Source of the DNA: Rhodeus uyekii
Lineage: Eukaryota > Chordata > Actinopteri > Cypriniformes > Acheilognathidae
Reading direction: 5' to 3'
NCBI GenBank assembly: GCA_037043235.1
Contig: JAWRVZ010000075.1
Coordinates: forward strand, 1,726,001-1,790,000
DNA length: 64,000 nucleotides
The notes under the pieces were generated by a model. That model had not been told where the DNA came from, did no database searches, and saw only the letters and a program-made list of their open reading frames with translations. Made by a program: the position numbers and the translations under genes. Shown here in pieces: positions 22,735-34,490 of the stretch (position 1 is the first letter of the stretch; every line of letters starts with the position of its first letter).

Positions 22735-22953
22735 GATTCTGCGCAGGTTTTGCGCACAGCGGACGCGCACGAACACGCATTATCGCAGAGGAGAGGTAAA
22801 AACATTATTGCGTTGATCTGCGTCGAAACAATAATAACGTTACCGATCGATTCATGCCAATAAACGAACAATGATCAGTCGTCCGGTGACTCGCAGATGA
22901 GCCGGTTCTGATCGTCGCTGAAAGAAAGAGGCGAATTTCGGACATTTTGTCAG
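22735..22953 (+). promoter_or_regulatory. rnf146: rnf146 CpG-rich promoter and noncoding first exon
   Basis: This is the only CpG-rich stretch upstream of rnf146. It offers two + strand splice donors, GAGAG|GTAAAA (exon end 22795) and TTTTGTCAG|GTGAGT (exon end 22953). The second is close to consensus. Splicing from either to the acceptor at 24837 would give a 5'UTR intron of about 1.9-2.0 kb, as in mammalian RNF146 whose coding region is one exon. The transcription start cannot be placed exactly. In mammals the neighbouring ECHDC1 shares this promoter region, but no ECHDC1 exon is visible to the left. Confidence 0.6.
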
Positions 22954-23351
22954 GTGAGTAAAGTGCAAGACGTTCAGACAATACGCAGCAAAATCAGGGA
23001 GATCAAAACACGTTTTGTTTTCCACAAATACACCCGATTTTGAAGTTATGATATTTGACGTGTTTAGCTTATAATGTGCTGTTTGTGGAGGGTTGGGGTG
23101 TTTTGCTGTGTTTTGGTCAGGGGTGTTGTCTTGTGTGCAGGCCTCAGTCTCAACATCAGCACACAAAGCCTCACAAACCCTTTCTCTCACTGTGACTGCA
23201 GAGATTATTTATCAAAATAACACTTAAACACAAATACATCCAGCTATATGTTTTCTTCTTTGAGTTGTTGAGGGATTTGGGCCTGTAATGCGATTTAAAA
23301 ACAGTCAAGCACCATTGAACACAGTTGATTTCTATTGTTATTGTATACGTG

Positions 23352-23431
<80 letters not shown>

Positions 23432-24837
23432 AAATGAAACACTTTTCTGGTTTATAAATTTTATATATATAAAATTTGTGTGTGTGTGTGTGTATAACGT
23501 ATATGTTTTTTTACTATTTGTTTTTTCAATCTCTTAATCTAATATACTGTAACATTTTACTGAAGGACTGTTTGTTGTCTTTAAATTATTGAATTATTTT
23601 TTAAATAACAATTTAAATCTTTTATCCTTGCCTTGAATTTTAGTGTAACTTTTGTTAACACATTTATACGTGTAACTGATAATTTGCTTAATTATTTTAC
23701 AAATATTATTCCTTTTTTCCCAATAATTTTTAGCCTTGTTTTTAAAGAAATGTAAAACTTTGCTGGTTTATAATTTACAGTATATATTACAAATCGTTTT
23801 TTAAATTAAATTGCTTTCTTTAAAAGTGTTATCAACTTTATCTAGGCAGCCTAAATTGACATTTTTGTGTGACTTTGCTAATAAATATATACATGCAACT
23901 TGATTATTTATGGCTGATATTTAATGCAAATATTTGCTTAAATGTATACAATTATTTAAAAAATATTATTCCTATTTTTCACAATCAATTTTTTTTTTTA
24001 AATGAATCAGTGAAGTTACATTTATAATTTATATTTTATGAGTCATTTAAATTTAATTATATAGAATTTTTTAAAAGTATTATTATTAAGATTTAGTCAG
24101 CCTAGTTGATATGTTAGTGTAACATTTTAACAAATATATACATGCATCTGATTATTTATAGCCCGATATTTATTGTAAATGTTTGCATAGAAGCATTGCA
24201 TTTTATTATTATTATTTATTTATGATCAGTTTGTTCCTTTGGCATTCTAGTTTCCTGTTTAAAAACCTAACCTAAAATGAATGTCTGATATTCTAGTATA
24301 TTCCGTTCTAGCGTCATAAAATGTCCCGTAAATGGTTTGCCTGTAAAGAATTTGGGTCATGATATATTTAGATCATTTCTTCATCAGATTTGGGCCGGTT
24401 GCTATTATGAGCGTGTTATCCAGGTTCTCCCATCCAGCCAGACGATTATATTAGAGTCAGTTCTATAGATCGGTGATGGTAAACAACTACTTCAGTGTGT
24501 AAATGTAGAAAATTAGTCAATCGATGTTCTTCTAGTTCCACTTGGCATGGCACGTGTTGCACAAGGATTTCTTTTTATATTCACTGATATTACATGAATG
24601 GCACTCTTTCTTGTGTAAGTGGAGTAATACTTATCAGATGAGAGAATAGAGTTGCAAAAGCTTAAATCATGCAGAGTCACAATGAACAAAGAGCTGAAGC
24701 TGTTTACTCGTGACTTGTCGACTTGGGCAACATAGTTTGGTAAACAGTGCCCCGTTTGTTGCATGTGCGCATGTACGGCTGACGTCAGCTTTGTGGGCAG
24801 CACGTGTGAATTCATTGTGTTTTTGTTTTCTTCACAG
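22954..24837 (+). other. rnf146: rnf146 5'UTR intron
   Basis: AT-rich intron. It contains (GT)n at 23349-23374 followed by (AT)n at about 23382-23430. It ends with a polypyrimidine tract and acceptor TTTTGTTTTCTTCACAG immediately before the coding exon. Confidence 0.6.
23349..23430. repeat. (GT)n(AT)n compound microsatellite
   Basis: About 13 GT units, a GTATGTATGTAT transition, then about 23 AT units. Confidence 0.95.
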
Positions 24838-24838
24838 G

Positions 24839-25942
24839 ATGGCTAGTTGCGGCGAGGTTAATCTTTCCATGGACTCCCTGAATTCGGGCAAGAAGGTGAG
24901 TGGGGAGTCTGTGACCGAGGGAAGTCCATCACCTTCGTCTCCTTCCCTGCCCGTTCCGGAGTGCGCCATCTGTCTGCAGAGCTGCGTCCACCCCGTACGT
25001 CTGCCGTGCCGCCATATTTTCTGCTTCCTCTGCGTGAAAGGAGCTTCCTGGCACAGCAAGCGCTGCGCACTTTGTAGACAGGAAGTTCCAGAGGACTTCC
25101 TGGAGCGTCCCACTTTGCTCTCGCCCGAAGAGCTGAAGGCTTCGGCGACGGGCGGACGCGGCGCGGGGACCGGTGGGCACGCGTGGTACTATGAAGGGCG
25201 TAACGGATGGTGGCAGTACGACGAGAGGACTAGCCGAGAGCTAGAGGATGCTTTCAACAAGGGCAAGAAGAGCGCAGAGATGCTGATCGCCGGCTTCCTG
25301 TACGTGGCCGACCTGGAGAACATGGTGCAGTACAGGAGGAACGAACACGGCCGTAGGCGTAGGATGAAGAGGGATGTGATGGACATCCCTAAGAAAGGTG
25401 TGGCCGGACTAAGACTTGATCCAGATCCCAATGCTGCAGCGGGAACGGGTACGGTTCCCAATGCAGCGCCCGCAGTCGCAGATTTAAGCGGAAGTGTGGA
25501 TGGCGCCGCAGCGGAGCGAGAGAGCTCGGCGGACGGAGCGGACACTGGGGGCAGCGGAGGGCGTCCTCAAGGCGTCTTTGCTCCTGCTCCCGTAAGGCCG
25601 CCAACCGTCCTTGGCGGTCACCTGACCAGTCCAGACCAGTCCATTCAGCTTGTACACGCTCTCGGCCAACTCGATATCAACCCCGCCGAGCCAGAAGAGG
25701 AAGACACGGACAACGAAGACGATTCGGCCGTTCCCGACGCCTCGGGGTATGAATCAGAATCTGGCACGAGTGAGGAGGAAGATGAGCAGGTTGGGGATGA
25801 GAGTGAAGACGAGCACACGGAGGGCTCCCACGGTAGGCATAGACTGCAGCATTTGGACAGACCGCCCCCTGGTGGAGGGCCTGCGACTAGTGGCGATCGG
25901 TCTGGGTGCCCCGACGGTCAGTGCACTGTTACGAAGGTCTGA
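24839..25942 (+). CDS. rnf146: RNF146 (Iduna) E3 ubiquitin-protein ligase
   Basis: The single coding exon predicts 367 aa, close to the roughly 359 aa of the mammalian protein. A C3HC4 RING finger spans residues 42-79 (C42, C45, C57, H59, C62, C65, C76, C79). A WWE domain follows at about 105-180 with the aromatic WYYEGRNGWWQY core at 116-127 and the basic tract GRRRRMKR near 171. The WWE domain of this family binds iso-ADP-ribose in poly(ADP-ribose) chains, and binding switches on the RING. The enzyme ubiquitylates PARylated targets such as tankyrases and AXIN, so it promotes Wnt signalling and takes part in DNA-damage responses. The C-terminal half is low-complexity, with acidic runs (EPEEEDTDNEDD at about 283 and a Glu/Asp-rich stretch near 310-330). 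RGAGTG at 107-112 resembles a tankyrase-binding motif. The start was chosen because a splice acceptor ends at 24837, one base before ATG. The frame is open further upstream, but that part is intron. Confidence 0.97.
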   Translation: MASCGEVNLSMDSLNSGKKVSGESVTEGSPSPSSPSLPVPECAICLQSCVHPVRLPCRHIFCFLCVKGASWHSKRCALCRQEVPEDFLERPTLLSPEELKASATGGRGAGTGGHAWYYEGRNGWWQYDERTSRELEDAFNKGKKSAEMLIAGFLYVADLENMVQYRRNEHGRRRRMKRDVMDIPKKGVAGLRLDPDPNAAAGTGTVPNAAPAVADLSGSVDGAAAERESSADGADTGGSGGRPQGVFAPAPVRPPTVLGGHLTSPDQSIQLVHALGQLDINPAEPEEEDTDNEDDSAVPDASGYESESGTSEEEDEQVGDESEDEHTEGSHGRHRLQHLDRPPPGGGPATSGDRSGCPDGQCTVTKV

Positions 25943-26396
25943 CCTCAGCACAACTACAGGACTCCCATCCAACTACCACAACCGCTGGGTGTTTCGAACC
26001 CACCTCTGAAATGCAAAAAAACGAACAAACCATTTAAATAACAGAAACACGGTCTTGGATAAGGGTGGAGGCTGGGGGCGGATGGTTTTGATGTAAGAAT
26101 AGTGCTTGTCTTTCTCTATCAGTCTTAGAGGACTGTACCAGGGCTGTACTCTTTAATGGAAGTTACAGGCAAAACTACAATAAAACTTGCTTTTTACCAT
26201 ACCTAGAATTGTTATAAATTGGTCCAACCATTACATTTTCTTTTTCATTAATGTAACGAATATTCAGTATAAAACTGTGATGGTAAAACCACTTTTCACC
26301 CTACAGAAAAGCCTATTTTAATGGATTTTATGATCATTAATATTTGCATTTTTTTACTAGGCACATTTCACCCTAAAATCTTATTTTAATGCATTT

Positions 26397-26399
<3 letters not shown>

Positions 26400-26472
<73 letters not shown>
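26400..26472. repeat. (AT)n microsatellite
   Basis: About 36 AT units flanked by TTTGGAT and ATCCAATA. The whole tract is self-complementary and could fold as a hairpin in RNA. Confidence 0.97.
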
Positions 26473-26474
<2 letters not shown>

Positions 26475-27631
26475 AATACAGTAATGAGAATTTTAGAAGA
26501 AAATGTGCATAATTTCACAGTGCAAAAATATGTTAGTGATCCTAAACAGCCGTCATTTTATCGATATGTATACAAATCTTAATTTGTTTTATTTTGATTT
26601 TGTGGTGAAATATGACCTGAACGTGTTCTTGACAAGTTTTGTGAGATTCACCCATTTTCTTTTCATCTGATTTCATTACATCAGCACCATTATCCAGTGC
26701 TTATGGAGTCATACCGTAATAAACTAATGTGCTGTGGTGTAATGAAGTTTTTTTTTTTGTTTTTTTTTTCCATAAAAAAATATGCCATATCCGTTTTTAC
26801 CCTTTGGCTTCAGAAAATAACTGGAACTACTTGCACTGTTTTAAAAACGCAATTGCATCTTTTGTTTGAAAACCCGTACAGGTCGGATCTTTACTGTTTT
26901 GAACATGACAATTATACTCTAGATCAAATTATTTATTTTGCGATCAGTATTTTCATGACAGTGTAATCTTTTCTCAAGCACCACCTGGTACAGAGCCTTC
27001 AAAATCTGTAACGTGTAAAGAATGTTTTGGGTTTTTTGCTGAAATGACAAGCATTAGATGCAATACCAGCATAATTTTCCAATGCAAAACCCAACGAGAA
27101 TTAAAATTTATTGTAGTTTTGCCAAGGATTCCTCTTTACGCTCTAGTCATTAGAAGACCTTCAGTCACCTTACATTTACTACTTCTTGTGTTTCATAATG
27201 TGAGGTTTAAAAATCTTTAACTGTGTGTGTGTGTGTGTGTGTGCGCATTTGCTTTTATTTTACGCAACTCGTCGTTATTCTTGCGTCTCATCTTGTGGGC
27301 TTTATCTGTTTCATGGATTTGCATGTGTTGCTGTGAGTGAGGATGAAGCCCTGGACTGTGGCGCTGTGAACTCTGAGAAAGGCGAGTTTTATCAGATGTC
27401 ATGCGTTGTAGTTGTAAAGCAATCCTGTGAGATTGAGCGGTGAGTGCTTCTCAATGTCTGAAGTTTTTTGTAAATTTTAATCCCTGGTTATGTTTCAGCC
27501 CTGCTAATTCTCATGTCCATTTGTTCAGGTTTCTTTGTTGTCAGCAAAACTAAAATTCAGAGTAAAATGTGAGTTCTTTTTGATGTATTTCTGTTTTAAA
27601 TGTGTTATTTTGTTACCAGATTTATCTGAGA

Positions 27632-27637
27632 AATAAA
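27632..27637 (+). terminator. rnf146: Polyadenylation signal, rnf146 distal
   Basis: AATAAA followed within 15 bases by a GT-rich element. Confidence 0.55.
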
Positions 27638-27655
27638 GTGTTGTCTGTTTAACTG

Positions 27656-28584
27656 TCCGGAAACTCTCCTGATGTATGTTTCTCGATATAAGAAGGTTTA
27701 CAAGAATCTTTATTTGGTATTTTTAATCCACTAATACTCGCATGTTGAAACCAGAATCGGCCACCAATACAAATTTTCAAAAATCACCTGCAAGACTTTC
27801 TACTCTTTAAATGGAAAATTCATTTCAGAAGGACAAAATGTCAGAATTGTAAGATGATTCTGTGAATTGCAAACAATTCACAATAACCTTTTATATTTTG
27901 TTCATGATTTTTATTTTATTTTATATTTTGTGGTGTAAACAAGCTTCCATAGAAACTAACTTGAAAGATAAAGACAAAAAACAAAGACTTTAGTATCTTA
28001 AGATATAAAAGATGGTCGTAAACGTCCATTTACTCTGTTGAAAAAAAGTAAGTTTCTAGCAAAAACAAAAATACTGTGTAAATTTTTTTTTTTGTAGAAG
28101 TACCATTCATAATGTAATCTGGCTTGAATTTAGTAGGTAATGTTTGCAATTATTATTAATAATATTAGGATGAAATTATGCTGATGTCTGCATACTTTGA
28201 CTTTTATTAAACATTGTTTTCTGAGCAGATCACAAGTTTCAGGCTGGATTCCACAGTTCAGTAGTTTAAACGACCCTGAGTTTGAGAAGTTACAATTTCT
28301 TTGTTATATAGTATTATCCTAAACATCAAGTGTGCGTCAAATAAAATCTTACTGTCTACTATTAAAGAGGTGTGGTCTATTTGGTGCTTTTAGACCACAT
28401 TTGCTTTCTTTAGAATCCTCTAGATGCAAATTTACTCCTAAACCTTATGCATTTAAAAATGTAACGTCATCTGTCTTGTTTTCAGTCAATCAATTTTAAG
28501 TGTATACCAAATACAATAGATTATCCTCAAAGCTAACAGACTCTGACTAAAAACCACAGACAACGTCCAATTTGAATCTCATTC
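27656..28584. other. Unique AT-rich sequence
   Basis: No gene, repeat end or RNA gene recognised. Confidence 0.4.
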
Positions 28585-28745
28585 AGTTGTGACTTAATGG
28601 TTATAGAGTCAGTCTGGTAGCCAAAGTCTGTGGGTTTGATTCTCAATACCACAGGACTGTGGTGGCCTTAAGCACGGCATTTAACCTTCAATCATTCCCT
28701 GGGCGCCACTAAATGGTTTGCAGTGTGTGTTCACTACTTCTAATA
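28585..28745 (+). mobile_element. Second type of tRNA-derived SINE
   Basis: The head has TTAATGGTTATAGAGTCAGT and B-box-like GGGTTTGATTCTCAATACC. It is followed by GGTGGCCTTAAGCACGGCAT and CCCTGGGCGCCACTAAATGG, then GTGTGTTCACT. These landmarks fit a widespread fish SINE family distinct from the copies at 8662 and 14609. Confidence 0.65.
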
Positions 28746-29671
28746 CTAGTGGTAGACATAGTGATCTGTTAAAATGAAGGTTTCATGCTGTTCTTCAGAC
28801 AGAGTGGAGTCTGAGATTCATGAACCTGAGCATCTCCCAGGACTGACCCCTGTGGCACTCCTGTGAACTCGTTAAACTGCGATAACCCAAATGGCACAGC
28901 CTTCCTCTTGTCGCCCAGACATACATCAGTCATTGCATCTCTATCCCGCCGCTACAGGGGGGGATCTGCAGTAGCATCTCCCTCCTGGAATAGCAATGGA
29001 AATGTTTGTATAGTCGTTTTTCACCTTCCCAGCTTCAACCAAACTTGGCGACCTGATATTTCAGGACATGCTTCGGGCCTATATGGTCTTTCTTTGGGGA
29101 TCGAACGTATTTATTGTGCATGTGGGTGTGTATTTAAGGACAATGTTGTGTCTCTGGCTTACGGTATTTGCTGAACATGTTGGCACCGTGTCCGAGATGA
29201 TCTCATTCTGTAATGTCTGTAATCATTAATAACTTTCATATGACACCTCACGCTGCTGATGACATCTCAGCTCATTTTCTGCTGTGCACTAGTCACGGCG
29301 CCGGCAAGTATGCATGGGTCATTCCCCAGGATCAGATCACAGTCTGCTTTATAACCAGTCAACGATTTTAAAGGCACAATATACTGGGAATAAGGTCGTC
29401 TATATGCTAGACTCTGAATGTGTTGATTTGAATAGCTCTATTCCCACTAGGAAAACCACATCTTACTCAATTTCTCTGGTGTTTAGGTGTATGAAGTTGT
29501 TTTACTGAGTGAAATAATTACCTTAACCTTAAATAGAGTAATAATTATTACAACAGTTTCCCTGACTGCCACTGGTAATTCCTCCCTATAGTCATGCATT
29601 CACTTGAGCCAGTGTTGTTGTGTCGGGCTGATTTGAATGTTCAAAAAACAGTAACGTTATATATGTATATA
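28746..29671. other. Noncoding sequence of unknown origin
   Basis: An open + strand frame at 28863-29174 has no splice sites and no family that I recognise. Treated as noncoding. Confidence 0.35.
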
Positions 29672-30706
29672 GTCGCCCGCCACTTTATTAGGTACAAATT
29701 GTTAGTACCAAGTTGGACCTCGTTTTGCCTTCAGAACTAGAAATATTCCGCAGAGATTATGGTCCATATTGTCATGATGGCGTCATACAGTTGCTGCAGA
29801 TTTGTTGGCTGCTCATCCATGATGTGAATCTCCCGTTCCAGCACTTCCTAAAGCTGCTCTATTGGATGGAGATCTGGTGACTGGAGGCCATTTGAGTTTC
29901 ACGTTCAAGAAACCAGTTTGAGATGATTTGAGGTTTGTGACATGGCACTTTCTCCTCCATCAGAAGATGACACACTGTTATAAAGGGATGGATATGTTCA
30001 GCAACAATAGTCAGTTAGGCTGTGGTGTTTAATTGGTACTAAAAGCCCCAAAGTTTGCCTAGAAAATATTCATCCCTCCATTACACTTCCAGAAGCCTGA
30101 ACCGCTGATACAAGGCAGGATGGATCCAAGCTTTCATGTTGTTTACACCAAATTCTGACACATCGAGACTCATCAGACCAGGCAATATTTTTCCAATCTT
30201 CTTCTGTTCAGTTTTGGGGAGCTGGTGTGAATTATCGCCTCAGTTTCTTGTTCTCAGCTGACAGGAGTGACACCGGTGTGTCTTCTGCTGCTGTATCTCG
30301 TCTGCTTCAATGTTTGACGTGTTGAGCGTTCAGAGACGTTCTTCTGTAACGTGTGTTGTCTTTAGTAACGAGTGATTCCTTGAGTTACTGTTATCTTTCT
30401 ATCAGCTTGAATCAGTCTGGCCATTATCTTCTGACCTCTGATCTCAACAAGGCATTTTCTCCCACAGAACTGCCTATCGCTGGATAATTTCTCTTTTTCT
30501 TGTGACGGTTGTGTGTGAAAATCCCAGTAGATCACCAGTTTCTGAAATGGTCTGACTCTAACAACCAAGCCATGTTCAAAGTCACTTAAATTTCATCTTT
30601 TCCCCATTCTGATGCTCAGTTTGACCTTCAGCAGCTCATCTTGACCGTGTCTACATCCCTAAATGCATTCACTGTCATGTGATTGGCTGATTAGATATTT
30701 GTGTTT
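29672..30706 (-). pseudogene. Tc1/mariner transposase pseudogene
   Basis: The left terminus GCCACTTTATTAGGTAC and the whole - strand sequence follow the layout of a common fish Tc1/mariner element. The longest surviving frame (30362-30568) includes RQFCGRKCLVEIRGQ and MARLIQADRKITVTQ, the N-terminal helix-turn-helix region of that transposase. Stops, deletions and a missing DDE region show it is dead. The right end is cut off near 30706 and the matching terminal repeat is absent. Confidence 0.85.
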
Positions 30707-31266
30707 ATGTATGCGTTCACACACACATTTATGTATGTATTTTCTATAAGACATTTTCTTTTCAGGCTACGCTAACCTTTAAAGCTTTGGTAACATCTAA
30801 AAGCTGAATGCCTTTATTTTTGGAAAAATATGAAAGAGACATTTCTGGTCGATGTTGCTGATATTGCGCTGGTCGCAGGGACAGTGTGGAGATCAGGTGA
30901 TAATCTTCTCTCTGACAACAGCTGTTGCTGGAGTTCACATTCCCAAGTATCAGACTGAGTGAGAGTGTGATTTTCTCACCCTCTCGAGCCGCTCTATTCT
31001 TCACTGTCTCTTTACATACGCTCAGGCGCCAAGCAATCGAGTCACGACTGCTTTTACACTCAATGGAACTTTCACCTTCTCTCTTTATATTTCCTAAGAT
31101 GGTGAAAATGAAATGTATTAAACATGTTTAATAAAAACAGAGAAACATATCAGCAAAATAAGTAAATTAGTAAATTTTTTAAATGAAAGATTGCAGAAAT
31201 TAATAGACCTTGGATTTAATCCAGTAACTGAATAATATTCTTGTACTTGATGTGTCCTCCATAATT
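30707..31266. other. Unique noncoding sequence
   Basis: No feature recognised. Confidence 0.4.
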
Positions 31267-32181
31267 AAGTTGGCTTGAGAGAGCCAACTTACTGATCTAC
31301 TGTTTAAGATTATTATTATTCTTAGCTAATTTTTAAACACTATCTCCTCCAAGGGCTTTCAAGCTACAAACACCAAACTCGCCCCAGACCTCAGACCTAT
31401 TCTGACTCGGGTTGCTATATCTTTTCAAATTTATTCGACTTATGATAGTCCGAAAAATTACATTTAAAGACAGAAATTTTCTTATGCTTTCTATGAGGGG
31501 GTGAACACTTTTTCTACACTGACTCTAATAGATTATTTCAGCTTCATCCACTATGTATCTATCACTGATAAACCCTAACAACTAACTTGAGACATGCTAG
31601 GAAACTTACTAAATCATGTTAGCGACATGCTAGTCAAAGCTAAATCTTGCTAGCGACATGCTATTCAACGTTAAATCTTGCTAGCGACATCTTAATTCAT
31701 GTTGAATCTCACTAACAACATGCTAATTCATACTAAATATTGCTAGCGACTTGCTATTAACGTTAAAACTTGCTAGCGACATGCTAATTAATGCTAAAAC
31801 TTGCTAGCGACATGTTAATTCATGTTGAAGCTCACTAACAAAATGCTAATTCATACTAAATATTGCTAGCAACTTGTTAATTAACGCTAAAACTTGCAAG
31901 TGACATGCTAATTAATGTTAAAACTTGCTAGCGACATGTTAATTCATGTTGAATCTCACTAACAACATGCTAATTCATACTAAATATTGCTAGCAACTTG
32001 CTAATTAACGCTAAAACTTGCAAGCGACATGCTAATTAATGTTAAAACTTGCTAGCGACATGTTAATTCATGCTAAATCTTGCTAGCATCATGCTTTTTC
32101 ACGCTAATTCAAACTAACCCTAACTAAAAGCTGTTAAAACTACTTCAAACTTTCTGGCCTGGCTTTCTCAAGCCAACTTTA
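31267..32181. mobile_element. Non-autonomous TIR element containing a satellite
   Basis: The left end AAGTTGGCTTGAGAGAGCC and the right end, inverted, GGCTTTCTCAAGCCAACTT are terminal repeats with one mismatch. Both ends overlap a TTAA (31265-31268 and 32179-32182). The interior carries unique sequence (31300-31600) and a tandem satellite, and no transposase. Confidence 0.8.
31618..32110. repeat. 31-bp satellite with 124-bp higher-order unit
   Basis: Monomers of 31 bp such as AGCGACATGCTAATTAATG plus CTAAAACTTGCT repeat about 16 times. Four monomer types (ending CTCACT, ATATTGCT, ACTTGCA and ACTTGCT) recur in a fixed order. This makes a 124-bp unit present three times (from about 31680, 31805 and 31930) with few differences between the last two. 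Confidence 0.88.
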
Positions 32182-32182
32182 A

Positions 32183-34021
32183 AGTTTGTTGACAAACTTT
32201 ACTCATCTAGTTTTAAATGTACTACTCTGTCCTTTCTTGGCATGTAGTGTACAAGTTTATAACATATTGTTACATCTGTCTTGTTGAACTCCTGTATGAT
32301 GACCTTCTTAAGTGCCATGATCTTCAAGTCACCTTTATTTATATAGTGCTTTTTACAACAGAGATTGTTTCAAAGCAGCTTTACAGAGATAACAGGAAAA
32401 TAATGCAACAAGGTTTGTTTGACTGTATAGCAGCTCTAGAAGAGGACAATCAATAATATTGATGACTATTAAGTGTCCCCATCTAAGCAAGCTAGAGGCG
32501 ACTGGCAACAACCCAAACTCCTTCAGGAGACCGAATGGAGGGGGGAAAAAACCCTTGAGAAAAAGCAGGGTCAGTTCTCCTCAGGCCAACAAACAAACAG
32601 CACATGATTGTGATATAGACAGCATTTCATTGCCGTGTGAATTCATGACAGGATCGATAAAGCACAACTCCCTCACATCCCTTTACAAGCACTGCTCTTC
32701 ACTAGGGGAACCAGGAACGTCTCAATGCACTCTTCATCTAGCAACACCACAACATGTTGCATGCTGTTTTTATCCAAAATGACTGACACAGTATGGACTC
32801 CCAGAAGTCATTTCCTAAGTATGGGCCTTGGAGAAGGCCAATGGACTTTATTGTGCTCTGGCTTCACTAGGCAGTTCCAGTGTGGACAAGAAACGTGAGC
32901 GTCACTTCTGCAGGCTGTGAGATAGACACTCACTCTTTTCATAGCTTCTGCTGGGTCTGAGACACTCGCTTGGTATTTCTCGCTCTGGTTTTTCTAGCAA
33001 AAAAAAAAAATCACGTGTCGCTAAATGAAAGCTTAAAATGAAGGCCTGATTGTTATCACACTTAAAACATTGTTTTGGGAATCCTCTTGTACCACTGTGC
33101 TAAGAAATATGTTTCCTAACAGCACATTGTAGTCAGTATATAACACTGAATTGTTAATAAAATTGGTCCAAACATACTTCCCACTTGATCAAAAATTGCC
33201 TTAAATTTGCACCAGAAAAAATTATTTAGTTTGATGTAGTTTCAGGAGGCTGTGCTCATTTTTGCAACAGAACATTTTAGCTCTTTGATAACCTTATTTT
33301 CCTGAATAATCTTGACATACTGCTTTGTTCATCGATCAAGCAGACTTCCTGGAACATTATATCTCTAAAGAACCCTAACATGTCTTCTAAGTAAAGAGTA
33401 ATTGCTGAATTTGCTAAGTTTCATTGTGGATGTACTCATTTATGCTGTGTATGTGTGGAACAAAAGGATGCATTGTACAACAAACACATCATAGAGTTTA
33501 TAGCAGCTAAACTCTACAGGAGAGTGGCCCTCCAGGACTAAAGTTGCCCATCTCTGGTGTAAACCTATCAGAGCACGTCCTTCTAATAATCCAGTTGTCA
33601 GCACAGACCATCAGGAGTGACGGTCGGGTCTGTATTGCACACAGAACTGAGCTATATCTGTTCTCTGGATATAACCGTGCCACAGCACCTCTTTTAACCT
33701 GTCTGCGGTATAGCCGGCGCTTAATGGAAGTGTCTACAACCTCTGTCAAAAACCTCTCTCTCCACCCTTTGGAGAGGTTTTTTTAACTGACAGCTGTCTC
33801 TCTCAACTTTCAAGGCTGAGCTCTGTTTTATTATTATTTATTTATGTGCAATGTCATGTGCTCTTCATTGCCTTCTAAAACTGACTCTTTCATTGTGAAA
33901 AGACATGTTATACGGGTTCAAAAAAAGGGCAAGCTTTATCGGCAGCATGTCAGTTTCCACAGAAACTCATTTCAGACCATGCTACAGTTTATAGTACAAA
34001 ATAGTGTTTCAATGTGTGCTG
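32183..34021. other. Noncoding DNA with a dispersed repeat at 32315-32610
   Basis: 32315-32610 carries CACCTTTATTTATATAGTGC, AAGCAGCTTTACAG, AGCAAGCTAGAGGCGACTGG and CAGTTCTCCTCAGGCCAAC, landmarks of a large cyprinid DNA repeat. A piece that may belong to the same family is at 36840-37150. 33000-34020 shows nothing that I can name. Confidence 0.5.
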
Positions 34022-34022
34022 T

Positions 34023-34490
34023 ACACTACCGTTCAAATGCTTGGGGTCGATAAGATTTAAAAATGTTTTTGAAAGAAGTCTCTCCTGCTCACTAATGCTG
34101 CATTTATTTGATCAAAAATACAGTAATACTGTGACTATTGCAATATTAAAATTATTACACTTAAATAAAAAAAAATTTTTTATTTGAATATATTTTAAAA
34201 TCGAATTCAAAATTAATGACACCGTATTTACAGCATCGATACTTACAGCATCTTCAGTGTCACATGATCCTTCAGAGATCATTCTAATGTGATGATTTGA
34301 TGCTAAAAAACATTTATGATTATGATTATCAATGTTGAAAACAGTCGTAAAGCTTAATATTTTTTGTGGAAACTGTGATTTCCAGGATTCTTAAAAATAG
34401 TGTAACATTATAATTGCCTTTGCTGTCATATATGATAAATTAAACATACAAATTGATGAATGAAAATATTAATATCTTTTTCAAAACCCC
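34023..34490 (-). mobile_element. Non-autonomous DNA element, family A, copy 3
   Basis: It begins ACACTACCGTTCAAATGCTT GGGGTCG and continues with GAAAGAAGTCTCTCCTGCTC, TGCATTTATTTGATCAAAAA and AGTGTCACATGATCCTTCAG. This is the reverse of the copies at 307 and 3687. The right end is incomplete. Confidence 0.85.

Larger units (their letters stand above)
25943..27655 (+). other. rnf146: rnf146 3'UTR (inferred)
   Basis: AATAAA occurs at 26179-26184 and, in a better context with GT-rich sequence behind it, at 27632-27637 (AAATAAAGTGTTGTCTG). A long UTR with two possible ends is likely. The UTR includes a 73-bp (AT)n tract. Short (GT)n lies at 27222-27244. Confidence 0.55.

Noticed and set aside
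24710..24838. N-terminal extension of the rnf146 frame
   Set aside because: The upstream 43 codons lie in intron. A polypyrimidine tract and CAG acceptor end at 24837, and the family's N terminus starts at the ATG at 24839.
28863..29174. 103-codon + strand frame
   Set aside because: No splice sites, no recognisable motif, and a composition like its noncoding surroundings.
32217..32782. Two adjacent frames (79 and 107 codons)
   Set aside because: They cover a known type of dispersed DNA repeat (32315-32610).
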